Assembly (NCBI RefSeq): GCF_017872975.1
Contig: NZ_JAGGJP010000005.1
Location: 1 to 64,000, forward strand
Direction of reading: 5' to 3'
DNA from: Rubellimicrobium aerolatum
Lineage (GTDB): Bacteria; Pseudomonadota; Alphaproteobacteria; Rhodobacterales; Rhodobacteraceae
Length of the DNA stretch: 64,000 nt
How positions within the stretch are numbered: the stretch's first letter is position 1; every line of letters begins with the position of its first letter. Below are positions 51,903-61,529 of the stretch, piece by piece. The position numbers were made by a program, and so were the translations under genes. The notes beneath the pieces were generated by a model, which was not told the DNA's origin, did no database searches, and saw only the letters and a list, made by a program, of their open reading frames with translations.

Positions 51903-51957
51903 GGGGGCTTTGCCCCCCGGCTTCGCCTCCCCCCAGGATATTTGAAGCCAAAGAAGC
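51903..51957. repeat. intergenic repeat, family A (copy 4)
   Basis: GGGGGGCTTTGCCCCCC arm, then CCCCCCAGGATATTTGAAGC and CAAAGAAGC; same orientation and layout as 48589-48650. Confidence 0.75.
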
Positions 51958-52014
51958 GCCGAGCGCAGCTTGGCCGGCACCCGCCGACACGTCGCGCCAC
52001 CCCTACGCTCCTCG

Positions 52015-52053
52015 CGGCTGTCCATCAACTTGGCCCAAATACGCAAGCGACGC
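52015..52053. repeat. intergenic repeat, family B (copy 3)
   Basis: Shares 31 consecutive identical bases with 19368-19402 (CCATCAACTTGGCCCAAATA, then CGCAAGCGACG). Confidence 0.8.
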
Positions 52054-52168
52054 CTCCGCCCGCGCCCCGCCCGGCGTTCACCCCGGCGGGCCGAGCATTC
52101 CCTCGCAAGGCGGGGCGGAACCGACAGCGGCCACCCCGCGAATCGCCCTGACCGGCCTGTGTCAAGGG

Positions 52169-52236
52169 TGTTGCGCGAAGTGCCCCCCGAGCGCTCGTTG
52201 CTATCGGACGGCGTTAACGCCTCCGTGCGATCCTCC
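52169..52236. repeat. intergenic repeat, family C (copy 2)
   Basis: Same orientation as 48897-48963, with the fully palindromic centre GGCGTTAACGCC. It ends about 50 bases before hrpB. Confidence 0.75.
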
Positions 52237-52286
52237 TCGCACGCGCCGCCTTCCCCATCCCTGCCCCGATCCCGCATAGGAGACCC

Positions 52287-54668
52287 ATGACCCCCGATCC
52301 GCTGCCCATCGACGCCGTCCTGCCCGACCTCCTCGTCATCCTCGCGCGCGAGGGGCAGGCCGTCCTCCAGGCCCCGCCCGGCGCGGGCAAGACCACCCGC
52401 GTCCCCCTGGCGCTCCTCGCCGCCGGGACGCCGGGCCGCATCGTCCTGCTCGAACCCCGCCGCCTCGCCGCCCGCGCCGCGGCCGAGCGCATGGCGCACA
52501 CGCTGGGCGAGCCCGTGGGCCGCACCGTCGGCTACCGGATGCGCGGCGACTCCAAGGTCTCCGCCGCCACCCGCATCGAGGTGCTGACCGAGGGCATCCT
52601 GACCCGCATGATCCAGGACGCCCCCGACCTCCCCGGCGTGGGCGCGCTCCTTTTCGACGAGTTCCACGAGCGGAGCCTCGCCGCCGACCTCGGCCTCGCG
52701 CTGGCCGTCGAATCGCGGGGGGCGCTGCGCCCCGACCTGCAACTCCTGGTCATGTCCGCGACCCTCGACGCCCAGCCCGTGGCCGACCTCCTCGGCGCGC
52801 CCGTCGTCACCGCCGAGGGCCGGGCCTTTCCCGTGGACCTCCGCTGGCTCCCCCGCCCCCTCGCCGGCCCCGTCGAGACGGCGACGGCCGCCGCCATCCG
52901 CGAGGCGCTGGAGACGACTCAAGGCGATGTCCTCGCCTTCCTCCCCGGCGAGCGCGAGATCCGCCGCACGGAGTCGCTGCTCCAGGGCCTCCCCGGCGTG
53001 GCCGTGCGCCCGCTCTACTCCGCCCTCCCCCCAGCCGCGCAGCGCCTCGCGCTGGAGCCCGCCGACACGGGGCGCAAGGTCGTCCTCGCCACCTCCATCG
53101 CGGAAACCTCCCTGACGATCCCCGGCATCCGCGCCGTGGTGGATGCGGGCCGAGCGCGCCGCTCCCGCTTCGATCCCGGCTCGGGGATGTCCGCCCTCGT
53201 CACCGAGCGGGTCACGAAGGCCGAGGCCACCCAGCGCGCCGGTCGCGCCGGCCGCGTCGCCCCCGGCATCTGCTGGCGGCTCTGGACGCGCGGCGAGGAA
53301 GGGGGCCTCCAGCCCTTCCCCCCGCCCGAGATCCTGGCCGCCGACCTCGCCCCGCTGGCGCTCGACCTCGCGCTCTGGGGCTCGGCGGACCTGCCCTTCC
53401 TGACGCCCCCGCCCGAGGGGGCGCTGGCCGAGGCCCGCCGCCTGCTGACCGATCTCGGCGCGCTCGCGGACGGCCGCATCACCGCCCACGGCCAGGAGAT
53501 GGCCGCCCTCGCCGTCCATCCCCGCCTCGCCCATATGCTGCTGCGCGCCGGCAAGGGCGCGGCCCTCCTCGCCGCGATCCTGTCCGAGGGCGAGCGCCCC
53601 GCCCCCGGCTCCGCCGACCTTTCGCCGGTCCTCGGGGGCGGGCTCCGCCCCGAGGCGCGCGATCGCATCAAGCGCGAGGCCGGCCGCCTCGCCCGCCTCG
53701 CCCCCGACCGCGCCCCGATGGACCCCGGCGCAATGGCGGCGCTGGCCTATCCCGACCGGATCGCGCTCCGCCGCCCCGGCGACGCCCCGCGCTTCCTCCT
53801 CTCGGGCGGGCGCGGCGCGGTCGCGGCCCAGGGCGACCCGCTCGGCGCGCAACGGCTCCTCGTCGTGACCGACCTCGACGGCGCGGGCGAGGAGGCCCGC
53901 ATCCGCGCCGCGCTCCCCCTCGACGAATCCGACCTCCGCTCCGTCCTTTCAGATCGCCTCCGCGTCGTGGAAGAGGCCGCCTGGTCCCCCCGCGACGGCC
54001 GCGTGCAGGCCCGGCGGCAGGAGCGCCTGGGCGCCCTCGTCCTCTCCGACCGCCCCTGGGAGGCCGCCCCGCCCGAAGCCCTCGCGACGGCCATGCTCGA
54101 CGGCGCGCGGAGCCTCGGCCTCCGCCTCCCCCCCGCCGCCGAGCGCTTCCGCGCCCGCGTAGCCCTTGCCCGTTCGGCGGGCGGCGACCTCCCCGACCTG
54201 TCCGACGCCGCGCTGCTGGCGACGGTCGGGGACTGGCTCCTCCCCTGGCTCGACGGCCTGCGGACCGAGGCCGACTGGCGCAGGCTGGACCTCCTCCCCG
54301 CCCTGCGCGCGCGGCTGACCCATGCCCAGGCGCGGGAGATCGACCGCCTCGTGCCCGCCCACTTCACCACGCCGCTCGGCCGGCAGGTGCCCATCGACTA
54401 CGCCCAGGACGGCCCCGAGATCGCCGTGCGTCTCCAGGAGATGCTGGGCGTGACCTCCCACCCGCTCGCGGCGGGCAAGCCCATCCGGGTCACGCTCCTG
54501 TCGCCGGGCCAGACGCCCATCGCGGTCGTCTCCGACCTCCCCGGCTTCTGGCGGTCCTCCTACCCGGAGGTCCGCAAGGAGATGCGCGGCCGCTACCCCC
54601 GCCACCCCTGGCCCGAAAGCCCCTGGGAGGCCGAGCCGACGCTGCGCGCCAAGCCCCGTGGCACCTGA
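52287..54668 (+). CDS. hrpB: ATP-dependent helicase HrpB (DEAH family)
   Basis: 793 residues. Walker A PPGAGKTT at 30-37, 'DEFHERS' near 124, 'MSATLDA', 'ATSIAETSLTIPGIRAVVDAG' and 'QRAGRAGRVAPGICWRLW' (motif VI) give a DEAH helicase; the HA2 and HrpB C-terminal domains follow with 'FTTPLGRQVPIDY' and 'PVTLLSPGQTPIAVVSDLPGFW'-like text near the end. HrpB is an RNA helicase of uncertain substrate. Own transcription unit after the repeat-rich spacer. Confidence 0.94.
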   Translation: MTPDPLPIDAVLPDLLVILAREGQAVLQAPPGAGKTTRVPLALLAAGTPGRIVLLEPRRLAARAAAERMAHTLGEPVGRTVGYRMRGDSKVSAATRIEVLTEGILTRMIQDAPDLPGVGALLFDEFHERSLAADLGLALAVESRGALRPDLQLLVMSATLDAQPVADLLGAPVVTAEGRAFPVDLRWLPRPLAGPVETATAAAIREALETTQGDVLAFLPGEREIRRTESLLQGLPGVAVRPLYSALPPAAQRLALEPADTGRKVVLATSIAETSLTIPGIRAVVDAGRARRSRFDPGSGMSALVTERVTKAEATQRAGRAGRVAPGICWRLWTRGEEGGLQPFPPPEILAADLAPLALDLALWGSADLPFLTPPPEGALAEARRLLTDLGALADGRITAHGQEMAALAVHPRLAHMLLRAGKGAALLAAILSEGERPAPGSADLSPVLGGGLRPEARDRIKREAGRLARLAPDRAPMDPGAMAALAYPDRIALRRPGDAPRFLLSGGRGAVAAQGDPLGAQRLLVVTDLDGAGEEARIRAALPLDESDLRSVLSDRLRVVEEAAWSPRDGRVQARRQERLGALVLSDRPWEAAPPEALATAMLDGARSLGLRLPPAAERFRARVALARSAGGDLPDLSDAALLATVGDWLLPWLDGLRTEADWRRLDLLPALRARLTHAQAREIDRLVPAHFTTPLGRQVPIDYAQDGPEIAVRLQEMLGVTSHPLAAGKPIRVTLLSPGQTPIAVVSDLPGFWRSSYPEVRKEMRGRYPRHPWPESPWEAEPTLRAKPRGT

Positions 54669-54690
54669 GCGCCGGGCCGGGCGGCTGGCG

Positions 54691-56142
54691 TCACGCGAGC
54701 CTGGGATCGGGGTCCGCCACCCGATCCACCACCGTCCCCGCCCAGGGCCCGTGCTGGTGCGCCGCCCCCGTGTCCAGCCGCACGAAGCCATGCCGACCGA
54801 AGTAGTCGCGCTGCCCCTGGATCAGGTCGGTCGTCCCGCGCCCCTGCGCGAAGCTGTCCGCGAAGGCCAGCGCCGCCGACAGCGCCGGGACCGGATGCCC
54901 GCCCAGCGCCGCCGCCGCGACCACGCGGCGCAAGGATGGCAGCGAGGCCCGCAGGTCCGCCGCGAAGGCCGGCGCGAGGATGAGCTGGCCCTCCGGCATC
55001 TCCCCCCGGAACGCCGCCGCGATGTCGCCCAGCAGCGCCGAGCGGATGATGCAGCCCGCCCGCCACGTCTCCGCGACCCGCGCCTGATCGAGGCCCCAGC
55101 CATAGGCCTCCGAGGCCGCCATGAGGATGCGGAAGCCCTGCGCGTAGGCCACGATCCGGCCCGCCAGCAGCGCGCCCTCCAGCTCCGCCTCGGACAGCTC
55201 CACGGGCTTCCTCTCGGTCCCGAGGATGCGCTCGCCGATCTCGCGCGTGGCCTTCTCGGCCGACCAGCTCCGCGCGCCGACCGCCGCCTCGATGGCGGAG
55301 GCCGACTGCCCCAGCGCCAGCGCCTCCACCACCGTCCAGCGTCCCGTCCCCTTCTGCCCCGCCTGGTCGAGGATCACGTCCACCACCGGCAGCCCCGTCG
55401 CGGGGTCCACCGCCGACAGCACGGCGGCCGTGATCTCCACGAGGTAGCTCTTCAGCCGCCCGCCGTCCCAGCGCCCGAACAGCGCCCCGATCTCGGCCGG
55501 CCTGCGGTCCTGCCCGTGGCGCAGCAGCCCATAGACCTCGGCGATCAGCTCCATGTCCGCGTATTCGATGCCGTTGTGCACCGTCTTGACGAAGTGCCCC
55601 GCCCCGTCCGGCCCCATCAGCGCCGCGCAGGGCTCGCCCCGATACGTGGCCGCGATGGCCTCGAAGACCGGCGCGAGATGCGCCCAGGCCTCCGGCCGCC
55701 CGCCCGCCATGATCGCGGGCCCGTGCCGGGCGCCCTCCTCGCCACCCGAGACGCCGACGCCCAGGAAGATCAGCCCCTCGGCCTCCAGCCGGGCGGCGCG
55801 GCGGCGGGTGTCGTGGAAGTCGGCGTTGCCGCAGTCCACCACCGTGTCGCCGGGCGCGAGATGCGGCCGCAGCGCCTCGATCGCCGCGTCCACCGCCGGC
55901 CCAGCGTCCACCATCAGGATGATCGCGCGGGGGGCGGGCATGGCCGCCGCCATGGCGACAAGGCTCTCGTGCCCGACCGCCCGCACGCCCAGCGGCCCCG
56001 CCCCCTCCACGAACGGCCCGACCTTGGCCGCCGTCCGGTTCGCCACGTGCAGCGCGAACCCCTTCTCCAGGATGTTGAGCGCGAGCGCCGATCCCATCGT
56101 TCCCAGGCCGTAGAGCCCCAGGCTCGCCGTCATCCCCCGCAT
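54691..56142 (-). CDS. gnd: 6-phosphogluconate dehydrogenase, decarboxylating
   Basis: 483 residues. 'GLYGLGTMGSALALNILEKG' (NADP site), 'VGVSGGEEGARHGPAIMAGG', catalytic Lys in 'GHFVKTVHNGIEYADM' and the C-terminal QRDYFGRHGFVR are diagnostic. Converts 6-phosphogluconate to ribulose-5-P in the pentose phosphate pathway. The start MRGMTASL has AGGAGG seven bases upstream. Converges with hrpB, 22 bases apart. Confidence 0.97.
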   Translation of the reverse strand: MRGMTASLGLYGLGTMGSALALNILEKGFALHVANRTAAKVGPFVEGAGPLGVRAVGHESLVAMAAAMPAPRAIILMVDAGPAVDAAIEALRPHLAPGDTVVDCGNADFHDTRRRAARLEAEGLIFLGVGVSGGEEGARHGPAIMAGGRPEAWAHLAPVFEAIAATYRGEPCAALMGPDGAGHFVKTVHNGIEYADMELIAEVYGLLRHGQDRRPAEIGALFGRWDGGRLKSYLVEITAAVLSAVDPATGLPVVDVILDQAGQKGTGRWTVVEALALGQSASAIEAAVGARSWSAEKATREIGERILGTERKPVELSEAELEGALLAGRIVAYAQGFRILMAASEAYGWGLDQARVAETWRAGCIIRSALLGDIAAAFRGEMPEGQLILAPAFAADLRASLPSLRRVVAAAALGGHPVPALSAALAFADSFAQGRGTTDLIQGQRDYFGRHGFVRLDTGAAHQHGPWAGTVVDRVADPDPRLA

Positions 56143-56335
56143 CGCGTTCCTCCTGTCCTGCGCGCCGCCTAGTAGCGGCTCGCCCGGGCCTTGGGCAACC
56201 GGCGGATCGTCTGTGGCCGCCCTGCATCGCGCGTTAATGATTTGTTCACTTTTCTTTAACATGGTTCAACGCAGGCGTGTGCGCCCCGCCTAGGATCCCA
56301 GGAACCTGTCCTCCCGTCCCGAGTTTGCCCATCGC

Positions 56336-56803
56336 ATGACCATCCAGCCCCTCGCCTTCCTGCCCAGCCATCTCCCCCGCCGCCACACCGAGCCGCGCTT
56401 CTCGCAGCTCGCCGCGCTCTGCTGGCGCAAGGGCAAGGCGGGGGCGGAGGTGCTGCTCGTGACCTCCTCCTCGGGGCGCTGGATCCTGCCCAAGGGCTGG
56501 CCCATGGCGGGCAAGACCCCCGCGCAGGCCGCCCTGACCGAGGCCTGGGAGGAGGCGGGCGTCTCGCGCGGGAAGGCCGGGCGCAAGCCGGTGGGCCAGT
56601 ATGTCGCCATCAAGCGAACCGCCGAGGGCGACGACCTCCCCTGCCTCCACCACGTCTACGCCATCAAGGTCCGCGAGACCCAGGACGACTACCCCGAGGC
56701 GCATCGCCGCGACCGGCTCTGGGTCGCGTCCGAGGACGCCGCCCGCCTCGTGGACGAGGAGGGCCTGCGCGAGATCCTTCGGAACTTCCGCCCTCTCGGG
56801 TGA
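56336..56803 (+). CDS. Nudix hydrolase with non-canonical Nudix box
   Basis: 155 residues, DIPP/MutT-like. 'WILPKGWPMAGKTPAQAALTEAWEEAGV': counting the 23-residue box from G(WPM), the E7 is Lys and R15 is Thr, while E16, E19, E20 and G22 are kept, so metal binding is possible but the arginine-glutamate clamp is lost. The family includes diphosphoinositol-polyphosphate and nucleotide hydrolases. Preceded by an unusually AT-rich promoter region (about 56226-56272). Confidence 0.87.
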   Translation: MTIQPLAFLPSHLPRRHTEPRFSQLAALCWRKGKAGAEVLLVTSSSGRWILPKGWPMAGKTPAQAALTEAWEEAGVSRGKAGRKPVGQYVAIKRTAEGDDLPCLHHVYAIKVRETQDDYPEAHRRDRLWVASEDAARLVDEEGLREILRNFRPLG

Positions 56804-56892
56804 CGGCCCGCCCTTGCGGCGGCGCGGCGCCGCGCCTTAATGGACGGGGAACGCGGGCGGCGGGCGCCGCGCGCATTCCTTCGGGGACCACC

Positions 56893-57570
56893 ATGCGCCA
56901 CGACGACCCCATCCGGCAGGAGGCCGCGACGGCCGCGCGCCCGCCCCGGCGACGGCGGGCCCGCCAGGCGCCGCGCAAGAAGCTCGCCCAGATCCTGGAG
57001 GAGCTGGCCGACGACGCCTCGCGCGCGCGCGTCTCTCTCGCCGACCTCGTGGGGGCGATGGACGGGCGGGCCTTCGGGGCGCTGCTGCTCGTCTTCGCCT
57101 TCCCCAACGCCATTCCGGCGATCCCCGGCACCTCCTCGATCCTCGGGCTGCCGCTCCTGTTCCTGTCGGCGCAGATGATGCTCGGACGGCCCGTCTGGCT
57201 GCCCCGGATGATCTCGCTGCGCTCCATGTCGCGCGACGACTTCTCGAACCTTGTGGAGCGCGTGAACCCCTGGCTCGACTGGGCCGACCGCTTCACCGCG
57301 CCGCGGCTCGCGTTCTTCGGCGATCCCTTCGTGCAGCGGGCCATCGGCGCGGCCTGCCTGATCCTGTCGATTGTCCTCGTCCTGCCGGTGCCCTTCGGCA
57401 ACATGCTCCCCGGCATCGCCATCTGCCTGATCGCGCTGGGGGTGCTCGAACGCGACGGGCTCTGGATCTGCGGCGGCCTCGCGGTGGGGGTGGCGGCGCT
57501 GCTGATCGCCTGGGGAGTGATCTACGCCATCGCCAAGGCGGCGTGGTTCCTCCTCGTGAACGCCTTCTGA
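56893..57570 (+). CDS. exoD: ExoD-family membrane protein (exopolysaccharide synthesis)
   Basis: 225 residues. An Arg-rich N-terminus precedes the ExoD core: 'LAQILEELADDASRARVSLADLVGAMDGRAFGALLLVFAFPNAIPA', 'PGTSSILGLPLLFLSAQMMLG'. At least four membrane segments. ExoD is needed for exopolysaccharide and alkali tolerance in rhizobia; the mechanism is unknown. Start MRHDDPIRQ fits the family. Confidence 0.88.
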   Translation: MRHDDPIRQEAATAARPPRRRRARQAPRKKLAQILEELADDASRARVSLADLVGAMDGRAFGALLLVFAFPNAIPAIPGTSSILGLPLLFLSAQMMLGRPVWLPRMISLRSMSRDDFSNLVERVNPWLDWADRFTAPRLAFFGDPFVQRAIGAACLILSIVLVLPVPFGNMLPGIAICLIALGVLERDGLWICGGLAVGVAALLIAWGVIYAIAKAAWFLLVNAF

Positions 57571-57634
57571 CGGCTCCTTTGACCGGAGCGGTCCGCCCCG
57601 CTACCCTCCCCCCGGACCCCACGAGGAGCCCCCC

Positions 57635-59452
57635 ATGGCCGAGGCCGCCGGTCCCGACCTCGCCGCCGCCGTGACGCTCCTGGGCGCGGCGGTCGTCGCC
57701 GTGCCGCTGTTCCGCCGCTGGGGCTTGGGCTCGGTGCTGGGCTACCTCGCCGCCGGGCTCGCCATGGGGCCGTTCGGCCTCCGCGTCATCGGGGACCCCG
57801 AGGCGATGCTCCATGTGGCCGAGCTGGGCGTCGTCCTCTTCCTCTTCATCATCGGCCTGGAGATGGAGCCGCGCCGCCTCTGGTCGATGCGCCGCGACAT
57901 CTTCGGGCTGGGGCTGGCGCAGGTGCTCCTTTGCATGGCGCTGCTCGCGCCGGTGGGCGTGGCGCTGGGCTACCCGCTCGCCACCTCCTTGGTCGCGGGG
58001 ACGGGCTTCGTCCTCACCTCCACCGCCATCGTCATGCAGATGCTGAGCGAGCGCGGCGACCTGTCCCGTGCCAGGGGCCAGCACGTCGTCTCCATCCTGC
58101 TGCTGGAGGACCTCGCCATCGTCCCCCTCCTGGCGCTGGTGGCCTTCCTCGCCCCCGGCGGCGCCGAGCCCCTGACGGGCGGCGAGAGGGCGCTGGCCAT
58201 CGCCACCGGCCTCGGCGCCATCGCGCTCCTGATCCTGGCGGGCTGGTATCTCCTCAATCCGCTGTTCCGCTTCCTCGCCACCTTCGGGGGGCGCGAGGTG
58301 ATGACGGCCGGCGCGCTCCTCGTGGTGCTGGGCTCGGCGCTCCTTCTTCAGGCCGGGGGCCTCTCGGCAGCGATGGGGGCCTTCCTCGCCGGGGTGCTGC
58401 TGTCCGAATCCACCTTCCGCCACCAGCTCGAGGCCGACATCGAGCCCTTCCGGGGCCTGCTCCTCGGCCTGTTCTTCCTCGCCGTGGGGATGTCGCTCGA
58501 CCTGTCGGCGGTGGCGGCGGACTGGCGGCTGATCCTGCTCACCGTCCTGGCCTACACGGCGCTCAAGTCGCTCGGCATCTACGCCGTGGCCCGCCTGTTC
58601 CGCGCCTCCCACCCCGAGGCGCTGGAGCGCACCGTCCTCATGGCCCAGGGCGGCGAGTTCGCCTTCGTCCTCTACGCCGCCGCGCTGGGGGTCGGGCTGA
58701 TCGACGCGCGCGGCTCGGCGGCGCTGACGGCGGTGATCGTGCTGTCGATGGTCCTCACGCCCCTCCTCCTCGCCGCCCACGACCGCTGGCTGCGCCGCCC
58801 GCCCCAGCCGGACGACGGCGACGCCGAGGCCCCGGACGGCCTCCAGGGCTCCGTTCTGCTGATCGGCTTCGGCCGCTTCGGCCAGATCGCCGCGCAGGTG
58901 CTGCTGTCGCGCGGCTGGTCGGTCTCCATCATCGACACCGACACCCAGATGATCGCGGTGGCGGGCTACATGGGCATGAAGGTCCATTACGGCGACGGCG
59001 CGCGGCTCGACATCCTCCAGGCGGCCGGCGCGGCCGAGGCCCGCGCGGTGCTCATCTGCATCGACCGGCCCGAAACCGCGACCCGCATCGCCCAGGTGAT
59101 GAAGGCGGAATACCCCCTCGTCCCCGTCCTCGCCCGCGCCTTCGACCGCGCCCATGCGCTGGCCCTGGTCCGCGCCGGCGTGGACTTCCAGCTCCGCGAG
59201 ACCTTCGAGAGCGCGCTCTCCCTCGGCGCCCGCGCCCTCGACGACCTGGGCGAATCCCCCGAGGTGGTGGAGCAGGTGCTGGAGGAGGTCCGCAAGCGCG
59301 ACGCCGACCGCTTCGCCGCGCAGATGACGGGCGACCTCACCTCCGGCCGCGACCTCCTGCTGTCGAACCTCCCCGACCACCTCCGCGACGCGGCGCGGGC
59401 GGCGGCGCCGGACCGGCTCGCGCAGGCGATGCAGGACACTGGCCGATCCTGA
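57635..59452 (+). CDS. Kef-type CPA2 potassium/proton antiporter with RCK domain
   Basis: 605 residues. Twelve or so membrane segments in 1-385 ('[18 protein letters not shown]', '[20 protein letters not shown]', '[12 protein letters not shown]'), then a TrkA-N/RCK domain from about 408 ([20 protein letters not shown]-binding Gly-rich loop) to about 530, as in KefB/KefC. It exports K+ to acidify the cytosol under electrophile stress when glutathione adducts accumulate. Unlike the antiporter at 13978-15180 it keeps its regulatory domain. Confidence 0.92.
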   Translation: MAEAAGPDLAAAVTLLGAAVVAVPLFRRWGLGSVLGYLAAGLAMGPFGLRVIGDPEAMLHVAELGVVLFLFIIGLEMEPRRLWSMRRDIFGLGLAQVLLCMALLAPVGVALGYPLATSLVAGTGFVLTSTAIVMQMLSERGDLSRARGQHVVSILLLEDLAIVPLLALVAFLAPGGAEPLTGGERALAIATGLGAIALLILAGWYLLNPLFRFLATFGGREVMTAGALLVVLGSALLLQAGGLSAAMGAFLAGVLLSESTFRHQLEADIEPFRGLLLGLFFLAVGMSLDLSAVAADWRLILLTVLAYTALKSLGIYAVARLFRASHPEALERTVLMAQGGEFAFVLYAAALGVGLIDARGSAALTAVIVLSMVLTPLLLAAHDRWLRRPPQPDDGDAEAPDGLQGSVLLIGFGRFGQIAAQVLLSRGWSVSIIDTDTQMIAVAGYMGMKVHYGDGARLDILQAAGAAEARAVLICIDRPETATRIAQVMKAEYPLVPVLARAFDRAHALALVRAGVDFQLRETFESALSLGARALDDLGESPEVVEQVLEEVRKRDADRFAAQMTGDLTSGRDLLLSNLPDHLRDAARAAAPDRLAQAMQDTGRS

Positions 59453-59511
59453 CGCTTGCCGCGTCCCGGACGCGCTACTATTCCTTGGTAACGCCCACCG
59501 GGGAGCCCGCC

Positions 59512-59763
59512 ATGCCCAAGACCACCTCCGTCGCCCTCGGCGACCACTTCACCGGCTTCATCGCCGAGCAGATGAACTCGGGCCGCTACGCCTCCGCCTC
59601 CGAGGTCGTCCGCGCCGGCCTGCGCCTGCTGGAGGAACGCGAGCAGGCGCTCGGACGCCTGCGCGAGGAAATCAGAAGAGGCGAGGAGGGGCCGTTCATC
59701 GAGGTCGAGGACATCGACGCCTACTTCGACGACCTGATCGAACGGGCACAGCGTGAAGCTTGA
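59512..59763 (+). CDS. parD: ParD-family antitoxin (type II)
   Basis: 83 residues. Ribbon-helix-helix N-terminus '[41 protein letters not shown]', the ParD signature, then an acidic C-terminus that would wrap the toxin ('[18 protein letters not shown]'). It neutralises the ParE-like toxin encoded downstream (11-base overlap) and represses the operon by binding its promoter in the 59-base spacer before it. Confidence 0.92.
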   Translation: MPKTTSVALGDHFTGFIAEQMNSGRYASASEVVRAGLRLLEEREQALGRLREEIRRGEEGPFIEVEDIDAYFDDLIERAQREA

Positions 59764-60043
59764 ACTCGCCAAGGAGGCCGACTCGGACCTGCTCGACATC
59801 CTCCGTTATGGGCGCACGCACTGGGGCGGAGCCCGGGCGATGACCTATATCGGCGAGATTCGCACCCGGATGCGGAGTCTCGCGGCCGGTCACTCGTCGG
59901 GCACGCAGGCCGACGAGATCGCGCCGGGGCTCCGGCGTCAGGTCGCCGCCAGCCACGTCATCTGGTTCCGCGTCGAGGGCGACCGGCTGCGCGTGCTCCG
60001 CGTCCTGCACGGCAATCAGGACGCGCCTCACCACCTGACCTAA
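59753..60043 (+). CDS. parE: ParE/RelE-superfamily toxin
   Basis: 96 residues, RelE/ParE fold: '[19 protein letters not shown]', '[19 protein letters not shown]', '[24 protein letters not shown]'. ParE-type toxins poison DNA gyrase; a ribonuclease (RelE) activity is the alternative. The GTG start overlaps parD by 11 bases, the typical antitoxin-first order. Its stop overlaps the converging rimO stop. Confidence 0.92.
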   Translation: MKLELAKEADSDLLDILRYGRTHWGGARAMTYIGEIRTRMRSLAAGHSSGTQADEIAPGLRRQVAASHVIWFRVEGDRLRVLRVLHGNQDAPHHLT

Positions 60044-61413
60044 GCGATCCGCGCCCCCCACAGGTCATACTCCCCCGCCTCCTCGACCTCCACGGTCACG
60101 AGGTCGCCCGGCCGCAATCCCTCGAAGTCCTTGTCGATGAACAGGTTCCCGTCGATCTCCGGCGCGTCGCCCTTGGTCCGGCAGGTCGCGCCGTCCTCGT
60201 CCACCTCATCGACCAGCACCTCCATCCGGGTGCCGACCTTCGCGGCCAGCTTCACCTCCGAGATGGCCTGCGCCTTTTCCATGAAGCGCTCCCACCGCTC
60301 CTGCTTGACCTCGGGCGCGACGTGATCCGGCAAGGCGTTCGACCGCGCGCCCTTCACGTCCTCGTACTGGAAGCACCCGACCCGATCCAGTTGCGCCTCG
60401 TCCAGCCAGTCGAGCAGCGTCTCGAACTCCGCCTCCGTCTCGCCGGGGTAGCCCACGATGAAGGTGCTCCGCAGCACGATCTCCGGGCAGACCGCCCGCC
60501 ACGCCGCGATCTCGTCCAGCGTCCGCGCCGCCGCCGCCGGCCGGGCCATGCGCTTCAGCGTGTCGGGGTGGGCGTGCTGGAACGGGATATCCAGATACGG
60601 CAGCACCAGCCCGTCCGCCATCAGCGGGATCAGGTCGCGCACGTGCGGATAGGGATAGACGTAATGCAGCCGCACCCAGGCCCCGAGGCTCCCGAGATCC
60701 CGCGCGAGATCGGTGATATGCGCCCGATGCCCCCGCTCCTCGGCGTGCCGCAGGTCCAGCCCGTAGGCGGACGTGTCCTGCGAGATGACCAGCAGTTCCC
60801 TCACGCCCGCCGCGACCAGCCGCTCCGCCTCCTTCACCACCGCGAAGGCGGGCCGCGACACCAGCCGCCCCCTCATGTCGGGGATGATGCAGAACCGGCA
60901 CTTGTGGTTGCAACCCTCGGAAATCTTGAGATAGCTGTAATGCCGGGGCGTCAGCGACACGGCGGACGCCGGCAACAGGTCCACGAAGGGATCGGGCCGG
61001 GGCGGCACGGCCCGGTGCACCGCGTCCAGCACCTGCTCGTATTGATGCGGCCCCGTCACCGCCAGCACCTTGGGATGCGTCCCCGTGATGAACTCGGGCT
61101 CGGCCCCCAGGCAGCCCGTCACCACCACCTTGCCGTTCTGCGCGATGGCCTCGCCGATGGCCTCCAGGCTCTCGGCCTTGGCGCTGTCGAGGAACCCGCA
61201 GGTGTTCACGATCACCGCGTCCGCCCCGGCGTAATCCGGCGAGATCGCATACCCCTCCGCCCGCAGCCGCGTCAGGATGCGCTCGCTGTCCACCAGCGCC
61301 TTGGGGCAGCCGAGCGACACCATGCCGATGGTCGGCTGGCCCGGCCGCGCGGCCTCCACGATCTTGAGCTTGGGCGCGAGGTCGGGGCGAAGGTTCGGCG
61401 GGTTGATCGTCAT
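60040..61413 (-). CDS. rimO: ribosomal protein S12 methylthiotransferase
   Basis: 457 residues. N-terminal cluster cysteines C36, C72 and C101 (SLGCPKA, NTCGF, TGCLGA); radical-SAM C168-x3-C172-x2-C175 (CNHKCRFC); C-terminal TRAM domain '[26 protein letters not shown]'. It methylthiolates the conserved Asp of S12. The start [14 protein letters not shown] is the usual N-terminus in this group; an ATG 11 codons upstream is possible. Convergent with parE. Confidence 0.96.
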   Translation of the reverse strand: MTINPPNLRPDLAPKLKIVEAARPGQPTIGMVSLGCPKALVDSERILTRLRAEGYAISPDYAGADAVIVNTCGFLDSAKAESLEAIGEAIAQNGKVVVTGCLGAEPEFITGTHPKVLAVTGPHQYEQVLDAVHRAVPPRPDPFVDLLPASAVSLTPRHYSYLKISEGCNHKCRFCIIPDMRGRLVSRPAFAVVKEAERLVAAGVRELLVISQDTSAYGLDLRHAEERGHRAHITDLARDLGSLGAWVRLHYVYPYPHVRDLIPLMADGLVLPYLDIPFQHAHPDTLKRMARPAAAARTLDEIAAWRAVCPEIVLRSTFIVGYPGETEAEFETLLDWLDEAQLDRVGCFQYEDVKGARSNALPDHVAPEVKQERWERFMEKAQAISEVKLAAKVGTRMEVLVDEVDEDGATCRTKGDAPEIDGNLFIDKDFEGLRPGDLVTVEVEEAGEYDLWGARIA

Positions 61414-61529
61414 GCGGGCGGCCTCGGGTCGGGGATGGGCGGACATAGCGGCTCCGCGCGCTCCTGAAAAGTGGGACGCCTTGCCACGCCCCGCCCCTCC
61501 GGGCCAGATGCCGCCCGAAGGAGTCCTCC

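Larger units (their letters stand above)
51831..52286. other. 456-base gene-free region between meaB and hrpB
   Basis: Divergent spacer that contains one copy of each repeat family: A at 51903-51957, B at 52015-52053 and C at 52169-52236. No gene or RNA was recognised. The promoters of meaB and hrpB must be here. Confidence 0.6.
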
